Source: Sphingomonas bisphenolicum (GTDB lineage: Bacteria > Pseudomonadota > Alphaproteobacteria > Sphingomonadales > Sphingomonadaceae). From it: DNA of 64,000 nucleotides. Position numbers and translations under genes: made by a program. Positions 42,616 to 54,717 of the stretch are shown one piece after another (positions within the stretch are counted from its first letter, which is position 1; every line of letters begins with the position of its first letter). The DNA lies in contig NZ_AP018818.1 of the NCBI RefSeq assembly GCF_024349785.1, positions 791,001 to 855,000 of the forward strand. The letters run 5' to 3'. The notes below the pieces were generated by a model that was not told where the DNA came from, ran no database searches, and was given only the letters and a program-made list of their open reading frames with translations.

Positions 42616-44022
42616 ATGACGCGAACTCGTTCGGCGCTGGCGCCGACCACTCGATATTGGCAGCGCGGCGCAGCGATCGGCGCTTTGACGAGCGCCGTCG
42701 TCGCCGGGCCGGGCGTTATGGCGCAGACCCAGAGCGAGGCGGCACTGGCGGCGCGGCTCAACCAACTGGAAGCGGCGGTGACGGCGTTGAAAAGCGAGTT
42801 GCAGGCCGCGCGGACCGACCAGCAGGCGTCGGCGCAGATTGCCCAAAAGGCCGATGATCGTGTCGCCGCATTGGAAAGCAAGTCAGCGGAGGGCTTCCAG
42901 ATCGGTGGCACGACTTTCAGGATCGGTGGATTCGTCAAGATGGTGGGCAGCGCCACCCGTTATGACGACGGCGCGGTGCCGGGCGGCGCGCTGGGCAAGG
43001 AATTCTACCTGCCGCAGCAGATTCCGGTGGGCGGCCGGAGCAGCCGCGACATGATCGGTCATGCGCGGCAGAGCCGCTTGTTCTTCGAGACGGATACGGT
43101 GGTGGGCGCAAAGGCGCTCAAGAGTCATATCGAGTTCGACTTCGGACTGGCCACGGCGCCGGTCGGGGCGCAAAGGGCGACCAATCCCTATACGCCGACG
43201 CTGCGCCGCGCCTTCTTCACCTATGGCAACTGGTTGCTGGGGCAGGAATGGACGACGTTCCAGAATCCGGTGCTGCTGCCCGAAACCACCGACTATGTCG
43301 GGCCGATGGAGGGTACGGTCTTCGTGCGCCAGTTGATCGCGCAATATCGCCAGCCTCTGGGCGATAATCTGTCGCTCTATCTGGCGGCGGAAAATCCGCA
43401 GACCGAAACGGTGACGTCGGTGGCTGCGGCGCTGGTCGACCATGACAATGACCGGATGCCCGATCTGGTGGCGAAGCTGGCCTATAAGAGCAAGGCGCTG
43501 GAATGGCATGTCGCCGGGCTGATTCGTATGCTGTCGGTGACCGGCGAGGGGCAGGGCGGCGCGCAGGATGACAGGGCGATGGGCTGGGGCGTCAGCGGCG
43601 GGGCGCGGATCGATTTCGGACCGCAGGGGCGGCATGATCTGCGCGTTCTGGCGACCTATGGCCGGGGAATCGGCCGCTATCTGGGACTGGGTGCGGTGGC
43701 CGACGCGGTCCATGATCCGGGACAGGCCGGCAGGCTGGCGCTGGTCAAGAATCTGTCGGGCTATGCCGCGGTGAAACTGGGCTGGAGCGACGGTCTGCGC
43801 TCCACCTTCATGGCGGGCTACCATCGCGCTATCTATCCGTCCGATTTTGCGGTGCCAGGGTTGGCGGACCGGACGGCTTACAGCCTTGCCGGCAACCTGT
43901 TCTGGTCGCCGGTCAAGCATCTCGACCTCGGCATCGAATATCGCCATGCTCAGCGGAACGTCGTCAGCGGCCTCAAGGGCCAGATGGACCGGCTTGAGGT
44001 GGCGGCCAAATATACATTCTGA
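42616..44022 (+). CDS. DcaP-like trimeric porin
   Basis: 468 residues. A signal peptide (GALTSAVVAGPGVMAQ after a charged leader) is followed by an N-terminal coiled coil (AARLNQLEAAVTALKSELQ...), as in DcaP-family porins. The barrel starts with FRIGGFVKMVGSATRYDDGA; the periplasmic L3-like and terminal strand (LEVAAKYTF, ending in aromatic Phe) fit outer-membrane beta-barrels. DcaP porins pass dicarboxylic or aromatic acids. AGGAGAGG lies 8 bases before ATG 42616. It precedes an MHS-type transporter gene, so they likely form an outer/inner-membrane uptake pair. Confidence 0.87.
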   Translation: MTRTRSALAPTTRYWQRGAAIGALTSAVVAGPGVMAQTQSEAALAARLNQLEAAVTALKSELQAARTDQQASAQIAQKADDRVAALESKSAEGFQIGGTTFRIGGFVKMVGSATRYDDGAVPGGALGKEFYLPQQIPVGGRSSRDMIGHARQSRLFFETDTVVGAKALKSHIEFDFGLATAPVGAQRATNPYTPTLRRAFFTYGNWLLGQEWTTFQNPVLLPETTDYVGPMEGTVFVRQLIAQYRQPLGDNLSLYLAAENPQTETVTSVAAALVDHDNDRMPDLVAKLAYKSKALEWHVAGLIRMLSVTGEGQGGAQDDRAMGWGVSGGARIDFGPQGRHDLRVLATYGRGIGRYLGLGAVADAVHDPGQAGRLALVKNLSGYAAVKLGWSDGLRSTFMAGYHRAIYPSDFAVPGLADRTAYSLAGNLFWSPVKHLDLGIEYRHAQRNVVSGLKGQMDRLEVAAKYTF

Positions 44023-44033
44023 CTTAGGTTTAC

Positions 44034-44062
44034 GCGATTTCACCTGACGGGAAATCGCTTTT
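44034..44062 (+). terminator. Hairpin with T-run between porin and transporter genes
   Basis: GCGATTTC (44034-44041) and GAAATCGC (44051-44058) form a perfect 8-base stem with a 9-base loop, followed directly by TTTT. It looks like a rho-independent terminator after the porin, but it ends only 1 base before AAAGGAG, the ribosome-binding site of the transporter. It could be a partial terminator or attenuator that lowers transporter expression relative to the porin. Confidence 0.72.
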
Positions 44063-44078
44063 GAAAGGAGAGGGGCTT

Positions 44079-45749
44079 ATGGCGACGACCTGTGACGACG
44101 GTCAGCCGAAACATCATGCGGCGAGCCAGAACGAGAAACTCGTCATCGCGGCGTCCTCATTGGGGACGGTGTTCGAATGGTATGATTTCTATCTCTACGG
44201 GCTGCTGGCCACGTATATCAGCGCCCAGTTCTTCTCCGGCGTGAACGAGACGACCGGCTTCATTTTTGCGCTGGCGGCGTTCGCGGCGGGCTTTGCGGTG
44301 CGGCCGTTCGGCGCTTTGGTGTTCGGGCGGGTCGGCGATATGGTCGGGCGCAAGAACACCTTTCTCGTCACCATGGGGATCATGGGCCTGTCGACCTTCG
44401 CGGTCGGCCTGCTCCCTAGCTATGCCAGCATCGGCGTGGCGGCCCCCATCATCCTGCTCATCATGCGGCTGGCGCAGGGGCTGGCGCTGGGCGGGGAATA
44501 TGGCGGGGCGGCGACCTATGTCGCGGAACATGCGCCGGAGGGGAAGCGCGGGCTTTATACAAGCTGGATCCAGACGACCGCGACCTTCGGCCTGTTCGCG
44601 GCGTTGCTGGTGGTGATCGGTTTCCGCTTTGCGCTAGGCGAGGAAGCATTCGCCGCGTGGGGCTGGCGCCTGCCGTTCCTGATTTCGATCCTGCTGCTGG
44701 GCGTGTCTATGTGGATACGCTTGCAGCTCAACGAAAGCCCGGTCTTCCAGAAGATGAAGGAGGAGGGCACGACGTCCAAGGCACCGCTGACCGAAGCGTT
44801 CGGGCAATGGGGCAATCTGCGCTGGGTCATCATCGCGCTGCTGGGCGCGGTCATGGGGCAGGCGGTGGTCTGGTATGCCGGGCAATTCTATGCGCTGTTC
44901 TTCCTGGAAAAGACGCTGCGGGTGGATGGGGCAACGGCCAATATCCTGATCGCCATCGCGCTGGCGCTCGCGACGCCCTTCTTCGTGTTCTTTGGCTGGC
45001 TGTCGGACAAGATCGGGCGCAAGCCGATCATCCTGGGCGGGTGCGCGCTGGCGGCGATCACCTATTTCCCGCTGTTCGGGGCGCTGACGAGCGCGGCCAA
45101 CCCCGCCCTGGCGACGGCGCAGGCGTCCGCGCCGGTGACGATCCTGGTCGACCAGGCGCAATGTTCGTTCCAGTTCGATCCGGTGGGCAAGAACAAGTTC
45201 GACGGATCGAGCTGCGACATCGCCAAGGCCTATATGGCCAAGACCGGCATCAGCTACGACAATGTCGAAGCGCCCATGGGCACCCCGGCGGTCGTCAAGG
45301 TCGGCAGCGCCAGCTTGGCCGTGCCCGATCCCAAGGCGCTGGCGGGCGCAGAGAAGGCGGCGGCGATCGCCGCTTTTCAGGGCCAGTTGAAGGCGGGGCT
45401 GGCGCAGGCGGGTTATCCTACCAAGGCGGACAGCGCGCAGATCAACAAGGTCGCGGTCGTGGCGATCCTGTGGGCGCTCGCGATGCTGGTGACGATGGTC
45501 TATGGCCCGATCGCGGCGATGCTGGTGGAGCTGTTCCCCAGCCGCATCCGCTACACGTCGATGTCGTTGCCCTATCATATCGGCAATGGCTGGTTCGGCG
45601 GCTTCCTGCCCACCACCGCCTTCGCCATGGTCGCCGCGACCGGGGATATCTATTACGGACTCTGGTATCCCGTCGTCATCGCGGCGGCGACGGTGGTCAT
45701 CGGGCTGTTGTTCCTGCCGGAAACCTTCCGCCGGAATATTGACGACTGA
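44079..45749 (+). CDS. MFS transporter, metabolite:H+ symporter (MHS) family
   Basis: 556 residues, 12 predicted helices. MHS-family signatures: VIAASSLGTVFEWYDFYLYG at the N-terminus, RPFGALVFGRVGDMVGRKNT and RLAQGLALGGEYGGAATYVAEHAP. A 110-residue extra-membrane insertion (about residues 345-460, beginning TAQASAPVTILVDQAQCSFQ) with two cysteines separates helices 8 and 9, making it longer than the usual 430. Such inserts occur in transporters near acs genes. Probably imports a short-chain carboxylate through the porin route. ATG 44079 follows AAAGGAGAGG; a TTG at 44061 is less likely. Confidence 0.88.
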   Translation: MATTCDDGQPKHHAASQNEKLVIAASSLGTVFEWYDFYLYGLLATYISAQFFSGVNETTGFIFALAAFAAGFAVRPFGALVFGRVGDMVGRKNTFLVTMGIMGLSTFAVGLLPSYASIGVAAPIILLIMRLAQGLALGGEYGGAATYVAEHAPEGKRGLYTSWIQTTATFGLFAALLVVIGFRFALGEEAFAAWGWRLPFLISILLLGVSMWIRLQLNESPVFQKMKEEGTTSKAPLTEAFGQWGNLRWVIIALLGAVMGQAVVWYAGQFYALFFLEKTLRVDGATANILIAIALALATPFFVFFGWLSDKIGRKPIILGGCALAAITYFPLFGALTSAANPALATAQASAPVTILVDQAQCSFQFDPVGKNKFDGSSCDIAKAYMAKTGISYDNVEAPMGTPAVVKVGSASLAVPDPKALAGAEKAAAIAAFQGQLKAGLAQAGYPTKADSAQINKVAVVAILWALAMLVTMVYGPIAAMLVELFPSRIRYTSMSLPYHIGNGWFGGFLPTTAFAMVAATGDIYYGLWYPVVIAAATVVIGLLFLPETFRRNIDD

Positions 45750-45771
45750 GACGGCGAGTTGGACAATTGAA

Positions 45772-45809
45772 ATGAAAATAGCGGCGCCCACAAGTGCCGC
45801 TCTTTTCAT
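45772..45809. terminator. Bidirectional rho-independent terminator
   Basis: ATGAAAATAGCGGC (45772-45785) and GCCGCTCTTTTCAT (45796-45809) pair over 14 positions with one mismatch around a 10-base loop. A runs on the left and T runs on the right make it usable from both sides. It separates the convergent transporter gene (plus, ends 45749) and ligI (minus, ends 45824). Confidence 0.88.
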
Positions 45810-45823
45810 TATATATCAATTAC

Positions 45824-47855
<2,032 letters not shown>

Positions 47856-47863
47856 TTACCACC

Positions 47864-47960
47864 CCCGTTCGGGCTGAGCGAAGTCGAAGCCGTCACCTGA
47901 GCGGAGCGAAGAGCTTCACTGCGTTCAGCCGAGCCCTTCGACAGGCTCAGGGCGAACGGG
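47864..47960. repeat. Inverted pair of REP-like palindromic repeats between ligU and ligK
   Basis: 47864-47889 (CCCGTTCGGGCTGAGCGAAG...) and 47936-47960 are related copies in opposite orientation of the widespread sphingomonad element with core GTTCG-CCTGAG-GTCGAAG. They fill most of the 123-base gap between ligK (stop 47979) and ligU (start 47855) on the minus strand. They can fold together and may stabilise upstream mRNA or partly terminate it. A third copy forms the terminator at 46744-46786. Confidence 0.75.
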
Positions 47961-47978
47961 TTTGCATGCACTCTCTCG

Positions 47979-48653
47979 TCACACATATTTCAGGCCCATT
48001 TCTTCCAGACGCGGGCGCATATTGTAGATGTCCAGACCGAGTTCGCCGGCGGCCAGGCGGACGCGCTTGGCTTCTTCGGCGGCTTCGCGGGCCTGCGCCT
48101 TTTCGAGGACCGCAGCGGCGTCGGCGCGTGGTACGATGCACACGCCGTCATCGTCGGCGATCACCACGTCGCCCGGATTGACCAGCGCATTGGCGCAGAT
48201 GACGGGTACGTTGACCGATCCGATCGTGTTCTTGACCGTGCCTTGGGCATGGACCGCCTTCGACCAGACCGGGAAGTTCATCTGGGTGAGGTCGCGCACA
48301 TCGCGCACGCCCGCGTCGATGATAAGGCCACGGCAGCCGCGCGCCTGCGCCGAAGTGGCGAGCAGGTCGCCGAAATAACCGTCGGTGCAGGGGCTGGTGG
48401 GAGCAAGGAGGAGGACGTCGCCTTCCTTCAACTGCTCGATCGCGACATGGACCATCCAATTGTCGCCGGGCGCGGCGGAGATGGTGACGGCGTTGCCGGC
48501 GATGCGCGCGCCGGTGTAGATCGGGCGCATGTACGAGGCGAGCAGGCCGGTGCGGCCCTGCGCTTCATGGACGGTGGCGACGCCGCATTTGGCGAGGCCG
48601 TCGACGACGCTAAGGTCCGCCCGTTCGATATTCTGGACGACGATGCCGGACAT
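47979..48653 (-). CDS. ligK: 4-Carboxy-4-hydroxy-2-oxoadipate aldolase LigK
   Basis: 224 residues of the RraA-like/class II pyruvate aldolase family. [12 protein letters not shown] holds the metal-binding Asp and catalytic Arg, with [20 protein letters not shown] and [17 protein letters not shown] around the active site. It splits 4-carboxy-4-hydroxy-2-oxoadipate to pyruvate and oxaloacetate, and probably also decarboxylates oxaloacetate, as LigK/ProA-type aldolases do. ATG 48653 follows AAGGAGAAGG. It is the first gene of the ligK-ligU-ligI operon, divergent from the LysR gene. Confidence 0.95.
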   Translation of the reverse strand: MSGIVVQNIERADLSVVDGLAKCGVATVHEAQGRTGLLASYMRPIYTGARIAGNAVTISAAPGDNWMVHVAIEQLKEGDVLLLAPTSPCTDGYFGDLLATSAQARGCRGLIIDAGVRDVRDLTQMNFPVWSKAVHAQGTVKNTIGSVNVPVICANALVNPGDVVIADDDGVCIVPRADAAAVLEKAQAREAAEEAKRVRLAAGELGLDIYNMRPRLEEMGLKYV

Positions 48654-48771
48654 GCTGACCTTCTCCTTATCATGGCGGCGCACGGACCAAGCTGATGGTT
48701 GGGCGGCGCGGGACAGGATGGTGGCTGGACCCGTTCGGGGAAAAGGGCAAAAAGGAAATCTGGCCAAGCCA

Positions 48772-48785
48772 TTAGTTTTCACTAA
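48772..48785. promoter_or_regulatory. Candidate LysR-type operator between ligK and the regulator gene
   Basis: TTAGT-TTTC-ACTAA, a short inverted repeat containing the T-N11-A pattern bound by LysR regulators, 10 bases before the GTG 48796 start of the LysR gene and about 120 bases before ligK. A site here could both repress the regulator and activate ligK. It also favours the GTG 48796 start over upstream ATG 48718, which would place the box inside the gene. Confidence 0.6.
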
Positions 48786-48795
48786 ATATGGCAAT

Positions 48796-49941
48796 GTGGA
48801 CTGGACCGACATCAACCTTCGTCACCTGCGCGCAACCGTGGAAATCGCGGAGCGCGGAACCATGAATGCGGCCGCCGCGGCGGTAAACCTGACCCAGCCG
48901 GCGATAACCCAGGCGCTGGCCCGATTCGAAGCCATGCTGGACGTGCCCTTGTTCGACCGGCGCCATGACGGGATGACGGTGACCGATGCGGGCGCGCTGC
49001 TGGTGCCGCGTTTCCACGCGGCGCTGGACCATATCGCCAGCCCGCATGTGACGATGGCGCGGTTCCGCGCGCTGATCGCGCTGGCGGATGCGGGCAGTTA
49101 CCCTGCGGCGAGTGCCGCGACCGGCCTGTCGATTCCGTCGCTGCATCGGGCGGTCAACGATCTGGGGCTGTCGCTGCGGCGGCCTTTGGTGCGGCGGCGG
49201 GGCAAGGTGGTGATGCTGACCGATGCCGGTGTGCGGATGGCACGCGCCTTTCGCCTGGCGCGGGTGGAGTTGATGGCGGCGCTGGCCGAACTGGCGGCGC
49301 TCAAGGGGCATGAGACGCGCAGCATCGCCATCGGCGCGATGCCGCTGTCGCGCGCGCGGGTGCTGCCCGCCGCCGTGTCGCGCTTTCTGCGGCGGCGGCC
49401 GGGGGTGCGCATCACCATATTGGAAGGATCGCGCGCCGAACTGATCGAGCCGTTGCGCAACGGCGCGATCGACATGATGGTGGGGGCGTTGCGCCTGCCG
49501 CTGCTGGAGGCGGATTTCGAGCAGGCGGCGCTGTTCGAAGACCGGCCGGTGGTGATCGCGCGGGCGGGGCATCCGCTGGCCGGGACACAGCCCGCCATGA
49601 GCGATCTGGCGCGCTATCCCTGGATCATCGCCGCGCCGGGCGCGCCGCTGCGCGAAAGCTGGGAGGCGTTATTCAGCGAACATGGCATCGCTTTGCCGGT
49701 CGTGCCGATCGAATCGGGATCGGTCATGACCATCCGGCAATTGCTGATCGACAATGATTTCCTGACCCTGTTGTCACCCGATCAGGTGACGGTGGAACTG
49801 GAGGCGGGATGGCTGTGCCGGATCGATACGCCGGTATCGCCTGCCAGTCGATCTATCGGCGTGACAACGCGGGCCTCCTGGCGCCCGACCACGGTGCAGA
49901 ACGAATTCATGGCCGATCTGGACGCTGTGTCGCAGGGCTGA
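48796..49941 (+). CDS. LysR-family regulator with two N-terminal HTH domains (LigR-like role)
   Basis: 381 residues from GTG 48796 (usual LysR proteins have about 300). Two winged-helix domains follow each other: residues 7-66 ([35 protein letters not shown]) and 87-150 ([34 protein letters not shown]...VVMLTDAG). The sensor domain starts near 175 ([33 protein letters not shown]). It stands between the divergent ligK and ligJABC halves, the position of LigR, which activates both in SYK-6 with protocatechuate or gallate. ATG 48718 would add 26 poor residues. Confidence 0.88.
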   Translation: MDWTDINLRHLRATVEIAERGTMNAAAAAVNLTQPAITQALARFEAMLDVPLFDRRHDGMTVTDAGALLVPRFHAALDHIASPHVTMARFRALIALADAGSYPAASAATGLSIPSLHRAVNDLGLSLRRPLVRRRGKVVMLTDAGVRMARAFRLARVELMAALAELAALKGHETRSIAIGAMPLSRARVLPAAVSRFLRRRPGVRITILEGSRAELIEPLRNGAIDMMVGALRLPLLEADFEQAALFEDRPVVIARAGHPLAGTQPAMSDLARYPWIIAAPGAPLRESWEALFSEHGIALPVVPIESGSVMTIRQLLIDNDFLTLLSPDQVTVELEAGWLCRIDTPVSPASRSIGVTTRASWRPTTVQNEFMADLDAVSQG

Positions 49942-50171
49942 CGGAGTAGAGAATATGCGCGGTCCGGTACACCGCCAGCGCCGGCATTATCGACGCCGGT
50001 TGCGACGCAAAACCACCGCGATCGGCTGATTTTCGATCTGCGTCAAATTGCTGGCGCTGCGTGATCGGCGAGAGGAGCGGTCCGCTCCATACTGTCATAT
50101 TCAGCGTCAGCTTATGGCTGCGCGACTGTTCCGATTTGTCGTCCCGCGCATCGACGGGCAGATTCCCCGCC

Positions 50172-51044
50172 ATGACGACCGATATTCTCCTGATCGGATT
50201 TGGCGAGGCGGGCAGCACATTCGCTGCGGCTGGCGCGTGGGGAGCGCGCGCGTTGGCGCATGACCGCGATCCGGCACGGGCCAGCGTGATGGCGCAGATG
50301 GACGTCGCCTGTCGCGATCGGCTGGACGACGCGGTGCGGGGCGCGCCGATGATCCTGTCGCTGGTGACGGCGGATCAGGCGCTGGCCGTGGCGCGCGACG
50401 CCGCGGCGCTGATCGCGCCGGGGACGCTCTTTTGCGATATGAACAGCGTTGCGCCGCAGACCAAGCAGGCCGCTGCCGCATTGGTCGAGGCGGCGGGGGG
50501 CCATTATGTCGATGTGGCGGTGATGGCGCCGGTCGATCCCGCGCGGCTCAACGTACCGCTGCTGTTGAGCGGTGCGCGAGCCGGGGATGCCGAGGCGCGG
50601 TTGCACGCGCTGGGCTTCGCGAAGACGCGCGTCGTGGGCGCGGACGTGGGGCGGGCCTCCTCGATCAAGATGATCCGCTCGGTGATGGTCAAGGGGATCG
50701 AAGCGCTGACCGCCGAATGCGTGCTGGCGGCGGAAGCGGCCGATGTGCTGGACGAGGTGCTGGCGTCGCTGGATGCGAGCGAGAAGGCGAAGCCTTGGGA
50801 CGTGCGGGCGGATTATAATCTCGACCGGATGCTGGTGCATGGCACGCGGCGCGCGGCGGAGATGGAGGAAGTGGTCAAGACGCTGGATGGCCTTGGCACG
50901 GGCGCTGCGATGACGCGCGGCACGGTGGCGCGGCAGGCGGCGATCGGCGCACTGGGCGTGAAGGCGCCGCCGGAAGGATTAGACGCGAAGATCGGGGTGA
51001 TTTCTTCCTCGGTCGTGCCAGCAGGGCGCGAGGCCGCGGAATAG
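50172..51044 (+). CDS. NAD(P)-dependent dehydrogenase of the 6PGDH/3-HIBADH type (DUF1932)
   Basis: 290 residues. The Rossmann start is ILLIGFGEAGSTFAAAG, with LVTADQALAV and GTLFCDMNSVAPQTKQAA typical of beta-hydroxyacid dehydrogenases; SSIKMIRSVMVKGIEAL carries the catalytic lysine region. The C-terminal helical domain is DUF1932. It lies between the LysR regulator and ligJ on the lig strand. An equivalent gene (orf1) occurs in the SYK-6 lig cluster without a proven step. It may reduce or oxidise a side product of the 4,5-cleavage route. ATG 50172; 118 bases and a long palindrome precede ligJ. Confidence 0.85.
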   Translation: MTTDILLIGFGEAGSTFAAAGAWGARALAHDRDPARASVMAQMDVACRDRLDDAVRGAPMILSLVTADQALAVARDAAALIAPGTLFCDMNSVAPQTKQAAAALVEAAGGHYVDVAVMAPVDPARLNVPLLLSGARAGDAEARLHALGFAKTRVVGADVGRASSIKMIRSVMVKGIEALTAECVLAAEAADVLDEVLASLDASEKAKPWDVRADYNLDRMLVHGTRRAAEMEEVVKTLDGLGTGAAMTRGTVARQAAIGALGVKAPPEGLDAKIGVISSSVVPAGREAAE

Positions 51045-51050
51045 GATGTC

Positions 51051-51116
51051 GTGCTCCCGCGCAGGCGGGAGCCTAGTCCCGCCGTCCGAACTAGGTTCCC
51101 GCTTGCGCGGGAGCAC
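51051..51116. repeat. Long imperfect palindrome of two head-to-head repeat copies
   Basis: Arms 51051-51077 and 51090-51116 match as reverse complements at 25 of 27 positions around a 12-base centre. Each arm is a copy of the GTGCTCCCGC-GCAGGCGGGAGC element seen singly at 17028 and 23264. It is placed between the DUF1932 gene and ligJ, ending 47 bases before ligJ, and would fold into a very stable hairpin in RNA. It may separate expression of ligJABC from the gene upstream. Confidence 0.85.
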
Positions 51117-51162
51117 GGACATAAGGTGGCGGGTTGGATAGGATAGCTGGAGACAAGAGCGG

Positions 51163-52184
51163 ATGAGCCTGATTATCGATTGCCACGGTCATTATACCGT
51201 CCTGCCCAAGGGGCATGACGCCTGGCGCGAAGAGCAGAAGGCCGCGTTCAAGGCCGGGACGCCGTGCCCGCCCTATCCCGAGATCAGCGACGCGGAGATT
51301 CGCGAGACGATCGAGGCGAACCAGTTGCGCCTGATCAAGGAGCGTGGCGCGGACCTGACGATCTTTTCGCCCCGCGCATCGGCGATGGCGCCGCATGTCG
51401 GGGATGAAGCGGTCGCGAAGGAATGGGCGATCCGCTGCAACGACCTGATCGCGCGCGTCGTCGGCCTGTTCCCCGAAACCTTCGTCGGCGTGTGCATGCT
51501 GCCCCAGTCGCCCAAGGCGGACATGAGCAATTCGATCGCGGAGTTGGAGCGCTGCGTCACCGAACTGGGCTTCATCGGCTGCAACCTCAATCCCGATCCG
51601 GGCGGCGGGCATTTCACCCATCCGCCGCTGACCGACAGATATTGGTATCCCTTCTACGAGAAGATGGTCGAGCTGGACGTGCCGGCGATGATCCATGTGT
51701 CGGGCAGCTGCAACCCGGCGATGCATGCGACCGGCGGCTATTATATCGCCGCCGACACCATCGCCTTCATGCAGCTCCTCGAAGGCGATCTGTTCAAGGA
51801 TTTCCCGACGCTGCGCTTCATCATCCCGCATGGCGGCGGCGCGGTGCCCTATCATTGGGGGCGCTATCGCGGTCTGGCCGACATGCTCAAGAAGCCCGAC
51901 CTGTCGACGCATCTGATGAACAATATCTTCTTCGACACCTGCGTTTATCACCAGCCGGGCGTGGACCTGCTGGCCGACGTGATCGAGAACAAGAACATAT
52001 TGTTTGGGTCGGAAATGGTCGGCGCGGTGCGTGGTATCGACCCGACCACCGGCTTCTATTTCGACGACACCAAACGCTATGTCGACGCGTTGGAGATTAG
52101 TGACGAGGAACGCGCCGCGATCTTCGCGGGCAATGCCCGTCGCGTCTTCCCGCGCCTCGACGCCCAATTGAAGGAGAGGGGACT

Positions 52185-52188
<4 letters not shown>
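51163..52188 (+). CDS. ligJ: 4-Oxalomesaconate hydratase LigJ
   Basis: 341-residue amidohydrolase-fold (amidohydrolase_2) zinc enzyme. IIDCHGHYTVLP has the HxH metal ligands, and IHVSGSCNPAMHATGGYYIAAD and FIIPHGGGAVPYHWGR hold further histidines. NILFGSEMVGAV is the usual position of the last acidic residue. LigJ adds water to the tautomer made by LigU, producing 4-carboxy-4-hydroxy-2-oxoadipate for LigK. Sequence and length match LigJ of sphingomonads. Its stop overlaps the ligA start, opening the ligJABC operon. Confidence 0.95.
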
Positions 52189-53532
<1,344 letters not shown>

Positions 53533-53643
53533 CTAAGTTAAGCCCTTCCCGTTGCGGGGAGAGGGCAGGGTAGGGCGATTGCGTCAACGATCGCTTCTGC
53601 CTTCGAAAATCGGGCGCGGCTCGCTTCGCTCGCACCCACCCTC

Positions 53644-53667
53644 GAACAGAGTCACGTGCCTCTGTTC
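53644..53667. repeat. Hairpin in the ligB-ligC gap
   Basis: GAACAGAG (53644-53651) and CTCTGTTC (53660-53667) are a perfect 8-base inverted repeat around TCACGTGC. A second small stem (TCCCT/AGGGA) lies at about 53674-53687. The 179-base gap between ligB and ligC is otherwise noncoding, with no T run. ligA-ligB are tightly packed but ligC is separated by this repeat-like insert; the hairpins may process or stabilise the mRNA. Confidence 0.5.
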
Positions 53668-53711
53668 AACCCGTCCCTTAATAGGGAGGGGCTTATTATG
53701 GAGTAGTTCCC

Positions 53712-54653
53712 ATGCGTATTGCCCTGGCCGGTGCCGGCGCCTTTGGCGAAAAGCATCTCGACGGCCTCAAGAATATCGACGGCGTGACTGTCACCTCGAT
53801 CATCGGTCGCGAGCTGGAAGCGACGAAGAAGGTCGCGGAAAAATATGGCATCGGCCATGTGACGACCGACCTCAATGAGACGCTGGCGCGCGACGATGTC
53901 GACGCGGTGATCCTGTGTACGCCGACCCAGATGCACGCCGCGCAGGCGATCGCCTGCATGGACGCGGGCAAGCATGTGGAGGTGGAGATTCCGCTGGCCG
54001 ATAGCTGGGCCGATGCGCAGGCGGTACTCAAGAAGCAGGAGGAAACCGGCCTCGTCTGCATGGTCGGCCACACGCGACGCTTCAATCCGTCGCACCAGTT
54101 CGTCCACAACCGGATCAAGGCGGGCGAATTCAATGTCCAGCAGATGGATGTGCAGACCTATTTCTTCCGTCGCAAGAATATCAATGCGAAGGGTGAGCCG
54201 CGGTCCTGGACCGACCATCTGCTGTGGCATCATGCCGCGCATACGGTCGACCTGTTCGCCTATCAGGCGGGCAAGATCGTGTCGGCGCACGCCTTGCAGG
54301 GGCCGATCCACCCGGACCTGGGCATCGCCATGGATATGTCGATCCAGTTGAAGAGCGAGACGGGCGCGATCTGTACCCTGTCGCTGTCGTTCAACAATGA
54401 CGGGCCGCTCGGCACCTTCTTCCGCTATATCGGCGACACCGACACCTATATTGCGCGCTACGACGATCTGGTGAACGGCAAGGAAGAGGCGATCGACGTC
54501 AGCCAGGTTGCGGTGTCGATGAACGGCATCGAATTGCAGGACCGCGAATTCATCAGCGCCATCCGCGAAGGCCGCGATCCCAATTCGAGCGTCGCCAAGG
54601 TGTTCGACTGCTATCGCGTGTTGGGCGAGCTGGAAACGCAGCTCGCGGGTTAA
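53712..54653 (+). CDS. ligC: 4-Carboxy-2-hydroxymuconate-6-semialdehyde dehydrogenase LigC
   Basis: 313 residues, Gfo/Idh/MocA fold. MRIALAGAGAFGEKHLDGLKN is the NADP-binding loop, GKHVEVEIPLAD replaces the usual EKP, and WTDHLLWHHAAHTVDLF holds the family's catalytic His region. It oxidises the cyclised ring-cleavage product of LigAB to 2-pyrone-4,6-dicarboxylate with NAD(P)+. It ends the ligJABC operon; a good intrinsic terminator follows after 29 bases. Sequence is close to LigC of SYK-6. Confidence 0.96.
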   Translation: MRIALAGAGAFGEKHLDGLKNIDGVTVTSIIGRELEATKKVAEKYGIGHVTTDLNETLARDDVDAVILCTPTQMHAAQAIACMDAGKHVEVEIPLADSWADAQAVLKKQEETGLVCMVGHTRRFNPSHQFVHNRIKAGEFNVQQMDVQTYFFRRKNINAKGEPRSWTDHLLWHHAAHTVDLFAYQAGKIVSAHALQGPIHPDLGIAMDMSIQLKSETGAICTLSLSFNNDGPLGTFFRYIGDTDTYIARYDDLVNGKEEAIDVSQVAVSMNGIELQDREFISAIREGRDPNSSVAKVFDCYRVLGELETQLAG

Positions 54654-54682
54654 TGCGGAATCCCTTCGGGGTCGCAAGAAAG

Positions 54683-54714
54683 GGCGCGGCGGGGCAACCC
54701 GCTGCGCCTTTTTT
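54683..54714 (+). terminator. Rho-independent terminator of the ligJABC operon
   Basis: GGCGCGGCGGG (54683-54693), loop GCAA, CCCGCTGCGCC (54698-54708) and TTTTTT: an 11-base stem with one G-T pair followed by six T. It starts 29 bases after the ligC stop. Confidence 0.92.
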
Positions 54715-54717
54715 GTG

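Noticed and set aside
53533..53711. A small gene between ligB and ligC
   Set aside because: Only short frames with repeat-like sequence and hairpins; nothing resembles a protein.
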